This document shows positions 44,158 to 55,900 of a stretch of DNA of 64,000 nucleotides, piece by piece. The first letter of the stretch is position 1. Every line of letters begins with the position of its first letter. Location of the stretch: the NCBI GenBank assembly GCA_027061805.1, contig JAMOWA010000007.1:1-64000 (forward strand). Direction: 5' to 3'. Both the position numbers and the translations under genes were made by a program. The DNA comes from Thermoanaerobaculia bacterium (GTDB lineage Bacteria > Acidobacteriota > Thermoanaerobaculia > Thermoanaerobaculales > Sulfomarinibacteraceae). Below the pieces are notes generated by a model. That model saw nothing but the letters and a program-made list of their open reading frames with translations. It had not been told where the DNA came from and made no database searches.

Positions 44158-46878
44158 TCAGCCCCCCCTGGGGTGGTTGATCTGGGCGTGGGCCGCCGCC
44201 AGCCGGGCGATGGGCACCCGGTACGGCGAACAGCTCACGTAGTCCATGCCCACCAGGTGGCAGAACTCCACGGAGGAGGGCTCGCCACCGTGCTCGCCGC
44301 AGATGCCCACCTTGAGGCCCGGCCGCACGCTGCGTCCCTTCGTGATCCCCATCTCCACCAGCCGGCCCACGCTGTCACGGTCCAGTACCTGGAAGGGGTC
44401 CACCGTCAGGATCTTCCTGTCCAGGTAGTCGGGCATGAAGCCGCCGATGTCGTCCCTGGAGAAGCCGAAGGTCATCTGGGTGAGGTCGTTGGTACCGAAG
44501 GAGAAGAACTCGGCCACCGAGGCGATCTCGTCGGCCGTGAGACACGCCCTCGGGATCTCGATCATCGTCCCGTAGAGGTGCTCCACCGTCTCGACCCCGT
44601 GGGCCTCCGCCACCTCGGCGTGGACCTTCCGGAGCAGTTCGAGCTGGAGCTCGAGCTCGGCCTTCAGGGCCACCACCGGCACCATGATCTCCGGGTGGAC
44701 CTCCAGGCCCTCCTTCCGGAGCTCGGCGGCCGCCTCCAGGATCGCCCGGAACTGCATCTCGGAGATCTCGGGGAAGGTCACGCCCAGGCGCACGCCCCGG
44801 TGCCCCATCATGGGGTTGTTCTCGTGGAGCTCGTCGGCCCGCCGCTCCAGCTCCTCCGCGGAGATGCCCAGGGCCGCGGCCAGCTTCGCCCGCTCCTCGG
44901 AGCTCACGGGAACGAACTCGTGGAGGGGCGGGTCCAGCAGCCGGATGGTCACCGGGCGTGGGGCCATCACCTCGAGGGTGGCCTTGATGTCCCGCTTCAC
45001 GTGGGGGTAGAGCTCGGCCAGCGCCTCCCTCCGGGTCTCCTCGCCGTCGGACATGATCATCTTGCGGAGCAGGAAGAGCGGCTCCTCGGAGCCCGCGCCG
45101 TAGAACATGTGCTCCGTCCGGAACAGCCCGATGCCCTCGGCGCCGAACTCGAGTGCGGTGCGGGCGTCCTCGGGGGTGTCGGCGTTGGTGCGCACACCCA
45201 GCACCCGGAAGCCGTCGGCCATGGTCATGAACTGCTGGAAGCGGGGGTTCTCCGTGGCGTCGATCATGGGCAGCTCGCCCTCGTACACCAGGCCCCGCGT
45301 GCCGTTGAGGGTGAACACGTCGCCCTCGCGGAAGACCTTGCCGTCCACGCTGACGGTCCTTGCGGCCAGGTCGATGTCCAGGGCGCCGGCGCCCACGATG
45401 CAGCACTTGCCCCAGCCCCGGGCCACCAGCGCCGCGTGGGAGGTCATGCCGCCCCTCGCCGTGAGGATGCCCACGGCGGCCCGCATCCCCTCCACGTCCT
45501 CGGGGTTGGTCTCCTCCCGCAGCAGGATCACCTGCTTCCCCTGCTTCGCCCAGGCCACGGCGTCCTCGGCCGTGAACACGATCTGGCCGGTGGCACCACC
45601 GGGACCGGCGGGGAGGCCCTTGGCGATGGGCTTCACCGCGGCCTCGGCCTGCGGGTCCACGATGGGGTGGAGCAGCTCGTCCAGCTGGTCGGGCCGCACC
45701 CGCAGCACGGCGGTGGGCTCGTCGATCAGGCCCTCGGCCAGCATGTCCATGGCCATGTTGAGCGCCGCGGTGCCCGTCCGTTTCCCCGTCCGGGTCTGGA
45801 GCATCCAGAGGCGGCCCTCCTGGATGGTGAACTCGATGTCCTGCATGTCCCGGTAGTGGTGCTCCAGGGTGTTCCGGATCTCCACCAGCTCCCGGTAGAC
45901 CTCGGGCATGGCCACCTCCAGCGAGGGCAGGTGGCGGTTCTGGTCATTCTTGGTCTCCTCGTTGAGCGGGTTGGGGGTCCGGATCCCGGCCACCACGTCC
46001 TCGCCCTGGGCGTTGGGGAGCCACTCGCCGTAGAACTTGTTCTCGCCCGTGGCGGGGTTGCGGGTGAAGGCCACGCCCGTGGCGGAGCTCTCGCCCATGT
46101 TCCCGAAGACCATGGCCTGCACGTTCACCGCGGTGCCCCACTCGTCGGGAATCCCCTCGATGCGGCGGTAGGCCACGGCACGCCGGCCGTTCCACGAGGA
46201 GAAGACCGCGCCGATGCCACCCCAGAGCTGGTCGAAGGGATCGTCAGGGAACTCCTTCCCCAGCACCTCGCGGACCCGGATCTTGAAGCGGTCCACCAGC
46301 TCCCGGAGCTCCTCCTCCGTGAGGTCGGCGTCGCTGGCGTAGCCCCTCGCCTCCTTGACCTCGTGAAGCATCCGGTCCAGCTGCTGGCGGATCCCCTGCC
46401 CCTCCTCCGGCTCGATGCCCGCCGCCTTCTCCATGACCACATCGGCGTACATCATGATGAGGCGCCGGTAGGCATCGTAGACGAAGCGGGGGTTCCCCGT
46501 CCTGGCGATGAGGCCGGGGATCGTGGCCGAGCAGAGGCCCACGTTGAGCACCGTCTCCATCATGCCGGGCATGGACTGCCGGGCGCCGGAGCGGACCGAC
46601 ACCAGGAGAGGGTTCTCCGGGTCCCCGAAGCGGGAGCCCATGACCTCCTCCACCCGGGCCAGGGCGGACTCCACCTCGGCCTTCAGGGACTCGGGATAGG
46701 TCTGGCCGTGCTCGTAGAACCAGGTACACACCTCGGTGGTGATGGTGAAACCGGCGGGCACGGGAATGCCCAGGCCCGCCATCTCGGCGAGGTTGGCACC
46801 CTTGCCGCCCAGCAGGTCCTTCATCCCGGAGTTGCCCTCCGCCGATCCGCCACCGAAAAAGTACACGTACTTGCTCAT
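44158..46878 (-). CDS. ppdK: Pyruvate, phosphate dikinase
   Basis: 906 aa, within the usual 870-910. An ATP-grasp N-terminus (YFFGGGSAEGNSGMKDLLGG, then KGANLAEMAGLGIPVPAGF) is followed by the phosphohistidine loop GGMTSHAALVARGWGK and the TIM-barrel PEP/pyruvate domain (GLFRTEHMFY; MIEIPRACLTADEIA; FSFGTNDLTQMTFG). The catalytic Cys lies in YVSCSPYRVPIARLAAA. It interconverts PEP and pyruvate using ATP or pyrophosphate. The start overlaps the glyS stop (ATGA), with AAGGAGG upstream. The glyQ-glyS-ppdK order is also seen in deltaproteobacteria-like lineages. Confidence 0.96.
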   Translation of the reverse strand: MSKYVYFFGGGSAEGNSGMKDLLGGKGANLAEMAGLGIPVPAGFTITTEVCTWFYEHGQTYPESLKAEVESALARVEEVMGSRFGDPENPLLVSVRSGARQSMPGMMETVLNVGLCSATIPGLIARTGNPRFVYDAYRRLIMMYADVVMEKAAGIEPEEGQGIRQQLDRMLHEVKEARGYASDADLTEEELRELVDRFKIRVREVLGKEFPDDPFDQLWGGIGAVFSSWNGRRAVAYRRIEGIPDEWGTAVNVQAMVFGNMGESSATGVAFTRNPATGENKFYGEWLPNAQGEDVVAGIRTPNPLNEETKNDQNRHLPSLEVAMPEVYRELVEIRNTLEHHYRDMQDIEFTIQEGRLWMLQTRTGKRTGTAALNMAMDMLAEGLIDEPTAVLRVRPDQLDELLHPIVDPQAEAAVKPIAKGLPAGPGGATGQIVFTAEDAVAWAKQGKQVILLREETNPEDVEGMRAAVGILTARGGMTSHAALVARGWGKCCIVGAGALDIDLAARTVSVDGKVFREGDVFTLNGTRGLVYEGELPMIDATENPRFQQFMTMADGFRVLGVRTNADTPEDARTALEFGAEGIGLFRTEHMFYGAGSEEPLFLLRKMIMSDGEETRREALAELYPHVKRDIKATLEVMAPRPVTIRLLDPPLHEFVPVSSEERAKLAAALGISAEELERRADELHENNPMMGHRGVRLGVTFPEISEMQFRAILEAAAELRKEGLEVHPEIMVPVVALKAELELQLELLRKVHAEVAEAHGVETVEHLYGTMIEIPRACLTADEIASVAEFFSFGTNDLTQMTFGFSRDDIGGFMPDYLDRKILTVDPFQVLDRDSVGRLVEMGITKGRSVRPGLKVGICGEHGGEPSSVEFCHLVGMDYVSCSPYRVPIARLAAAHAQINHPRGG

Positions 46879-48958
46879 TGCTCGCCTCCTTCGACATGGA
46901 GCCTGGAAAGGTCCGCCAGGGTCAGGAAGTCCCGACCAAGTTGCTTGAGAAGGGCGATCCGATTCGCCCGGATGGACTCGTCCTCGGCCATGACGAGGAC
47001 GTCGATGAAGAACCTGTCGAGCACCTCCGCCAGCCGTCCCATGGCGGCGAAGGCCTCCTCCACCCGCCCCGCGGCGAGCTCGGTCTCGAGTATCCCGTGG
47101 AAGGCCGCGGCCTCGCGGTGGAGCTCCCGTTCGGCCTCCTCCCGGAACAGGGCCGGGTCGACGCCGGCGTCGGGCTGTCCCCCGGTGATGTTGCGGACCC
47201 GCTTGAAGGCCAGGGCCAGCGCCAGGAACTCCGGACGGCCCCGCACGGCCTCCAGCGCCCGGGCCCGCACGGCCAGCGAGGGCAGCCGGGTCCATCCGGC
47301 GCCCATCACCGCGTCGGCAGTGTCGCCGGCCACACCCACCAGCTCCACCAGCCAGCGCCGCACCCGGTCGGCCAGGAAGGCCTCGAGCTGCTCCCGGACC
47401 ACAGCGGGATCGGCCCCGCCCAGCGGTGCCGTGGCCTCCACGGCCCGGCCCAGCGCCTCGCCCAGGTCCACCTCCCAGCCGGATTCCGCGACGATCCTCA
47501 CCAGGGCCTGGGCCGCCCGCCGGAGCCCGAAGGGATCGCGGGAGCCCGTGGGGATCTCTCCCACGGCGAAGAGTCCCGCCAGGGTGTCCAGCCGGTCGGC
47601 GGCTCCCACGAGCCGGCCCACCTCGGACTCCGGGATCGGGCCCTCGAAGCCCGTGGGAAGGTAATGGTCGCGGGCCGCCGTCCAGATCTCCTCCGGTTCG
47701 CCCGCCAGGCGCAGGTAGTGGCCGCCCATGATCCCCTGGAGCTCCGGGAACTCGCCCACCATGTTGGTCACCAGGTCGGCCTTCACCAGGGCCGCAGCCC
47801 TCTCGACCGTGCCGGGATCCGCGGCGGCGCCCACCTCACCGGCAAGCCACGCGGCGAGCTTCCCGGCCCGGCGCGCCTTCTCGCCCAGGGACCCCAGCGT
47901 GCGGTGGAACTCCAGGCGGTCCAGCTCGGGCACGAGCTCCGCCAGCGGCCGCTTGAGGTCCTCGGCGAAGAAGAAGCCCGCGTCGGCCAGCCGCGCACCG
48001 ATCACCCACTCGTTGCCCTGCCGGATCAGGCCCTCGGGGTCGTCGGCCCTGTCGATGACCGCCAGGAAGTGCGGTGCCAGGGCGCCCTCCGCGTCCTCCA
48101 GGATCAGGCACTTCTGGTGGTGGCGGAGCGTGGTCACCACCACCTCGGGTGGCAGCTCCAGGAAGCGCCCGGCGATCCTGCCGCGTACCAGCTCGGGGTA
48201 CTCCACAAGCTCCACATGCTCGGCCACCAGCGCCTCGTCGGGGTGCACCGTGCAGCCCACCTCGGCGGCCAGCTCCGCCGCCCGTGCCTCCAGCCGGCGG
48301 CGCCGCTCGGCGGGATCCACGATCACGAGGCGCCGCCCGAGCTCCGCGGCGTACTCCCCGGGTGACGGGATCTCGAAGGGTTCCGGGGCGTGCACCCGGT
48401 GGCCCACCGTGCTGCGGCCGGCCCGGATCCCGAAGAGCTCGAGGTCCGGCACCTCCCCGTCCAGCAGCGCCGCCACGCCGTGGACGGGCCGCACGAAGGC
48501 GTGGCGGCCCAGGCCCCAGCGCATGGTCTTGGGGAAGTGGAGCCCCGTCACCACCCCGGGGATCAGCTCCGCCAGGATCGCGCCGGTGGGACGCCCCTCG
48601 TGGTGGACCGTGGCCGCCAGGTACTCACCCTTCTCCGTGGCCTCGCGGCGGAGCTCCTCCACGGGGACCCCCACCTTGCGGGCGAAGCCCTCGGCCGCCT
48701 TCGTGGGCCTGCCCTCGCCGTCGAAGGCCACCCGCGCGGGCGGACCCAGGACCGTCTCCTCCCGGTCCGCCTGCCTCTCCGGAAGGTTGCCCACCAGGAC
48801 GACGAGACGCCGCGCCGTGGACAGGGCCGTGACGTCGAAGCCCTCGAAGCCCGCGGCCGCGAGGGCCGCGCCCAGGCGATCCTCCAGCTGCCGCCGGGCG
48901 CCCGGCAGGGCGTTGGCGGGAATCTCCTCGGTCCGGATCTCGAGCAGGAGCTCCGCCA

Positions 48959-48959
<1 letters not shown>
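46875..48959 (-). CDS. glyS: Glycyl-tRNA synthetase beta subunit
   Basis: 694 aa, the normal length. The start MAELLLEIRTEEIPANALPG, an HD-like middle region (NEWVIGARLADAGFFFAEDL; LVTNMVGEFPELQGIMGGHY) and RDPFGLRRAAQALVRI are all typical. A C-terminal DALR-like tRNA-binding region (FFIDVLVMAEDESIRANRIA) completes it. It works with GlyQ as an alpha2-beta2 enzyme. The ATG overlaps the glyQ stop by one base (TGATG). Confidence 0.96.
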
Positions 48960-49858
<899 letters not shown>

Positions 49859-49945
49859 GCGAATGCCTCCTACCGGACGGTTCCGAAGAATACCACGTCG
49901 CCCCCTCCGGGGCTCCGCAGCCGGGAAGACATCATCCCCGAGAGG

Positions 49946-49979
49946 GCACGGCCGGCCGGACTCCGCCGGCCGGCCGTGC
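49946..49979 (-). terminator. Terminator of the giant DUF11 gene
   Basis: A 14-bp perfect stem (49946-49959 with 49966-49979) with a 6-base loop starts 5 bp after the stop codon. It also insulates the glyQ operon just downstream. Confidence 0.65.
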
Positions 49980-49984
49980 GGGCA

Positions 49985-52900
49985 TCAGAATCTCCGGAGC
50001 ACCATCGGGCCACATCCCAGCAGGAGCAGCACCAGGACCACCGTCCCGAAACCACCCAGCATGGGGATGGGCACGCCCTGGATCATCACCACGGTGGGGT
50101 CGTCGTCGGGATCCGTGGCCGGGTCGTCCGAGACCACCTCCCGATCGCCCCCGAGGCTCAGGGTCGCCTGGTTGGCCACGCTCCCCTCGCCCGGGACCTC
50201 CGCGGGATGGGTGCGGGTCCGGAAGACCAGGGTGGAGCTCCCGCCCGCGGGCACGGGCGCCATGGAGACGTTGAGCGTCCCGGACACCACGTCGTAGCTG
50301 CCGGAATCTCCGTCCGCGTCATCGGTGAGCGGCACGCCATCCAGCACCATGCTCCCGGCAACGTAGCCCAGGCCCCGCGGGATCCGGTCCACCAGCGTTG
50401 CCGGGTCGGCGGCCAGGGTGCCGCTGTTGGTGGCGGTGATGGTCCAGGTCACCTCCTCGCCCGGCAGGAAGACCTCGCCGTTGGGCGGCGGGGAGGCCGT
50501 CTTCACCAGGTCCAGGTTGCTGTACAGCACCGTGGTGGTCTCGTCGTCGGTATCGTTGGACGGATCGGTGTCCCCGACCTCTCCCGAGACCGTGGCCGAG
50601 TTGGCCAGGGGACCCCGCTCGCCCCATGGCACCCCCACCACGATCTCCAGATCCTGCGAGCTGCCCGCGGGCACCGTACCCACGGTGCAGGTCACCGTCC
50701 CGCCGGCCTCCGTGCAGCCCGGCGACGCGGACACGAAGACGACCTGCGGCGGCAGGACGTCGGTGATGACGACGCCGGTGGCATCCGAGGGCCCTGCGTT
50801 GGCCACGTGGAGGATCCAGGTGAGCTCCTGACCCTCCTCCACCGGGTCCGGCGAATCGGTCTTGAGGAGGGCGAGGTCCACCTCGGCCAGCACCACGGTC
50901 GGCTCCGTGTCCGCGTCGTTGTCGGGCACGGGATCGGTGCCGTCGCCGCTGACGGTGACGGTGTTGGTCAGGGTGCCCGTGGCTGCCGGGTCCACCTCGG
51001 CCGTCAGCGTGATCCCCGCGGTCCCCGAGGGCGCAAGAACCCCCAGGGTGCAGGTGACCACGTTGCCCGCGGTGCTGCACGAGCCCTGGCTGGGTGTGGC
51101 GGACTGGAGCGTCACCCCCGAGGGCAACGTGTCCACCACCGTCACGCCCGTGGCGGTGGAGGGACCGTTGTTCACCACGGCAAGCGTGTAGGCAAGCCCC
51201 GTGCCCGCCACCACGGGATCGGGGAGGTCAGTCTTGGTCACGCCCAGGTCCGCGGTGGACACCAGCACGTCCACATCGGTGGAGGTGTTGTCGTCCGGAT
51301 CGGGGTCGACCATGCCCGGAGGCATTGTCACCGTGGCCGTGTTGACCAGGTCCCCGGTGGCGTCGGGGGCCACCGTGGACGTCACCGTGTAGGTGAGGGT
51401 GCCGCCCTGGGGGATGGAGACCACGTCGGTGATGTTCCCCGTCCCGCTGCCGCACGTGGCTCCGGCCGAGGCCACGCAGCTCCAGGAGGGGGCCAGCAGC
51501 GTGGCGGGGAAGACGTCCGTGACGGTGCCCCCCACCACGTCACCCGGGCCGGCATTGGCCACCACGATGGTGTAGGTGAGCGGCGTTCCGGGCACGGCGG
51601 TGGTGAGCCCGTCGTCCTTCACCACCGAGAGATCCGCCTCGGGGATGAAGTCCACCGTGGCATCGTCGGTATCATTGGTGGAATCCGTGTCCTGCGACGT
51701 GGTGGACACCGAGGCAGTGTTCACGATCGGGTCCACCCCCGCGTAGTCCGTGGGAACCTGGAAGCTGACCCCGACCGTGACGGCCGAACCTGCGGCCAGG
51801 TCTCCCAGGGTGCAGGGGAAGCCGCCGGTGCAGGGTGCCGAGGCCTCCACGAACACCAGGCCCGGCGGGGTGGTGTCGTCCAGCACCACGTCGAGCGCGC
51901 TTCCCGGCCCATGGTTGACCACGGTGAGGGCGAAGGTCAGGGTGCCGCCGGGGTAGGCCCGGGCCGGGCCGGCCTTCACCACGCCCACATCGGCCGCCGG
52001 GGCACCCAGGCCAGTGACCACTGCATCGTCGTTGTTGGTGGTGTCCGACTCGGGCTCGGTGCCGCTCACCACCACGCTGTTGGCCTGCGGCCCCGCCGCG
52101 GCCAGATCCACGTGGGCCGTGATCTCACAGGTGGCGGAGCTTCCCGCCGCAAGAGCACCGATGTTCCAGACCCCGTCCTGGAAGTCCCCTCCACAGGTGT
52201 CGGCGAGCCAGGTGACGTCACCGGGGAAGGTGTCGGTGGCCGCGACGCCCGTGGCATCACCCGGCCCCAGGTTGCTGACGGACACCGTGTAGACAATGTT
52301 GTCCCCCGGTGCGGCTGCCACCGGCCCCTGCTTGTCCACGGTGAGGTCCGTGGTCTCGGCCCCGATGGGCGTGGTCACGGTGCTGGAGTCGTTCCCCGGG
52401 TCGGTGTCGGCGGTGTCCGTGGACACCGTGGCCGTGTTGACGATCTGGGAGCCTCCGTGGCCCATCGGAACCTGGAAGGTCAGGCTCAGGTCCATCACGT
52501 CGCCGGGATCCAGGTCACCCAGCGTGCAGGGGAACCCAGCGGTGCATGGCGCCGAGGCCTCCACGAACACCAGGCCCGGCGGGGTGGTGTCGTCCAGCAC
52601 CACGTTCTCCGCCCCATCCGGACCGTTGTTGACCACGTGGAGGCCGTAGGTGACCGTGGAACCCACCGCCGCGGAGGGCGGGCCGGCCTTCAGCACGGCC
52701 ACGTCGCACTCCGGGACACGGTCCACCGCCGTGGCAGCGTCGTCCGCGTTGTCCTCCGGCCGCGGGTCCGGTGTGTCCGAGGACACCGAGGCCGTGTTGA
52801 GGATGGGGTCGGCCCCGGCGTAGTCCGCGGGCACGTGGTAGGTGACAGTGAGGCTCACCGACCCTCCCGCCGGGAGGTCACTCAGCGCGCAGGGAAACCC

Positions 52901-55900
52901 ACCGACACACGGTGCCGCGGCCGCCACGAAGACCAGGCCGCCCGGCGTGGGGTCGGACAGCACCACGTTCACCGCGTCCGACGGACCGGTATTGGTGACC
53001 ATGATGGTCTCGTCCAGGTCCGACCCGCGGGCCACCGTTGCCGGGCCCGTCTTGATCACCGCCAGGTCGGCCAGGGTGGTCACCGTGGTGTCCTCGCTGT
53101 CGCTGTCGTTGTCCGGTACGGGGTCCGTCTGGTCGGCAGTGACCGTGGCCGTGTTGCCGAGGGCCCCGGTGGTGCCGGGATCCACGGTGACCACGATGTG
53201 GAAGGTGACGGAATCGCCGTCGGCCAGGGTGGCCGTGGTGCAGGTCACCGTTCCCGAGCTCTCGGTGCAGGCCGGGTCCGCCGAGACAACGGAAACCCCC
53301 GCGGGCAGGACGTCGGTCACCGTCACGCCCGTGGCGTCAGAGGGACCGTTGTTGCTCACCTCCAGGGTCCAGGTGAGCTGTTCCCCCGCGCGGACGGGAT
53401 CCGGAGAGTCCGTCTTCACCACGGCCAGGTCGGCCTCCTCCACCACGGTGGTGTCCTCGGAGGCCGAGTCGTTGGCCGGAACCGGATCCGACTCGGAACC
53501 CGAGACGGCAGCCGTGTTGGTGTAGCTTCCGGCAGGGGTCCCCGAGGGGACGTCGCACACCACGGTGACCGTGGCGGCATCTCCCATGGCCAGGCTCCCC
53601 AGCGTGCAGGTGACCACGCCACCCGCGGCCGAGCAGCTGCCCTGGCCCGGCACCGCCGAGACGAAGGTGAACCCGGCAGGCAACGTGTCGGTGACCACGG
53701 CAGCGGGTTCCGTGGCCGGTCCGTTGTTCGTCACGACCAGCGTGTAGGTGACCTGCTCCCCCGCCCGGACCGGGTCGGGGGAATCCGACTTGGTGACGGC
53801 AAGGTCCGCGTGGACCAGGGTGTCGCTGTCGGTGGCCTCGTTGTTGCCCGGGTCGGGATCCTGCCCGTTGCTTCCGTCGTCCGCCGCCTGTGCGGTGTTG
53901 ACCACCGTGGCCTGGCCCGGCGGGGCGGGGTCGTCCACCAGGACCGCGAGCGTGCGCTGCACCGAGGTTCCCGCCGCAAGACCGAAGGCCGGCCAGGTGA
54001 CGATCCCACCGGACTCCGTCGCACCGTCCGAGGCGGAGACGAAGGACGTTCCCGGCGGCACGGTGTCGGTGAGAACCACGCCGGTGGCATTCTGGTTCCC
54101 CACGTTGGAGACCGTGAGCGTCCAGGTGACCGTGTCGCCCGGCCGCACCTCGGTCAGCCCATCGTCCTTGGCCACGGCGATGTCCGGGACGGCATCCAGG
54201 GGAACCACCGTCGGGTCGTCGTCGGCCGGGGTTCCCGGGTCGTCGGAGGGTTCCGCCGGCAACTGGTCGCAGTCGGCAGAGGCCCAGTTCACCAGCGTGT
54301 TCACGCCCGCCGCCACGGGGTCGGCCACCTGCACGTCGCAGGTGATGACCGCGGTGTTGCCACCGCCCGCGAAGGTGGCGTAGACCACCCTGATCGAGGT
54401 GTCTCCGGCCGTGTTGCCCGTGACCACCACGCCACCGCCCCCCGCCGTGACCGAACCGGTCACCAGGGTCAGGTTCGGATCGGTGATGGGATCGGTCACG
54501 GCAAGGCCCGTGGCTGTCCCCGGACCTGCGTTGCGCACCGAGATGCTGTACCGGAGCACATCACCTGGCGAGGGCGAGCCCGAGCCGTCCAGGTCTCCCC
54601 CGGGCGCGATGGACCAGCTCTTGTCAAGCTCGATGGAAGGCAGGAGGAGCTGGGCTGTGCCCTGCACGTCGGGCTCCTCCCGCTCGTCAGGATCGATCCC
54701 CGGAAGGGTGGTGGCCACGGTGTTGTCCGCGGTGTTGGTGAGCGTCGTGGCGGGAGGGTTGGCCCCGCCGGGCACCGCCGCGGTGAAGACGAGGACCACC
54801 GTCTCTCCGGGTTCCACCGAGGAATCCGGCGGCGAGGCGTTCGGATCCGAGGCCATGGTCACCGTGGCGTCGCCAGGCGCCCCCACGACCGAGAAGGTGA
54901 ATCCCACCGGCACGGAGACCGGCGAGATGCTGCCCGTGTCCCACATGGCGGCCGGCATGGCGTCACTCACCACCAGGTCGTAGGCCGGCGCGGTGCCCGT
55001 GTTGGCCAGCGCCACGGTGAGCGTGACCACGCCGTCCACGGGGCCCGCCATGGATTTGGTCACGGCCATGGCCGGTTCCACCACGTCCACGCTGGCATCG
55101 TCGTCCACCGGCCCACCCGTGGCATAGGCGAGCGTGCCGAAGTTCACCAGAGCCACACCGTCGGCATTGGCGGGCAGGTCCACGACACGGGCGGTGACCT
55201 CCAGGCGGATCCGGTCAGCCTCGTCCGCCACACCGTCCGCCGCGTTGGTGATGGTCCCGAAGTCGAAGGTCACGGTGTCGGCCAGGCCATCACCCAGGGC
55301 GTTGTCCGCAAAGACGGGCGTGCCCGGCAGGGAGGTGGTCAGGTTGGCCCCGATGGAGACCACCGTGGCCCCGATGGCCTCCAGCACGCCAGAGCCGTCG
55401 GCCTGCACGGCGTCGGTCACCACCGCACCCGAGGTGGTCCCCTCGGGAATCGCCACGGTGAGCTCGTAGGTGACCTGTTCGCCGATGGCAAGGTCCTCCC
55501 AGGCCGGATCGTGCTCGCCCGTGCCCGTGTCGCCCAGGCTGGTCACGCCCGTGATCTTCACCAGGGCCGGCGCGTTGATGGTGATGTCCGCGGTGTCCGT
55601 GTCCGTGACCGTCCGGTCGTCGGGACCGCCATCACCCGGGACCCCGGTGGGCAGGGTGTCCCAGCTCAGAAGGGCCGTGTTGCCGTAGCTCACGGAGGGC
55701 TCCACGGAGCCGTCCAGCTGGACGGTGTACTCGAAGATCACCGGGCTGTCGGCCAGGTCCAGCGTGCTCCAGGTGTAGGTCACCACCGAGGGCAGGCCCG
55801 AGGTGTCCTCCACGGGTGAAGGACCGCCCACCACGGTCAGTGAGCCCACCTGGTAGATCTCCTCGGGGGGGAGGAGGTCCGCCACGGTCACATCACAGGC

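Noticed and set aside
44173-47664. Long plus-strand open frame across ppdK and glyS
   Set aside because: Antisense shadow of two well-recognised genes; its His/Gly/Leu-rich composition is a product of GC-rich codon bias.
49976-55819. Very long open frame on the plus strand opposite the giant DUF11 gene
   Set aside because: It mirrors the repeat structure of the minus-strand gene, is His/Gly/Arg-rich in the manner of an antisense shadow, and has no ribosome site or domain. A similar frame continues from 57569 into the toroid gene, whose true start is at 61766.
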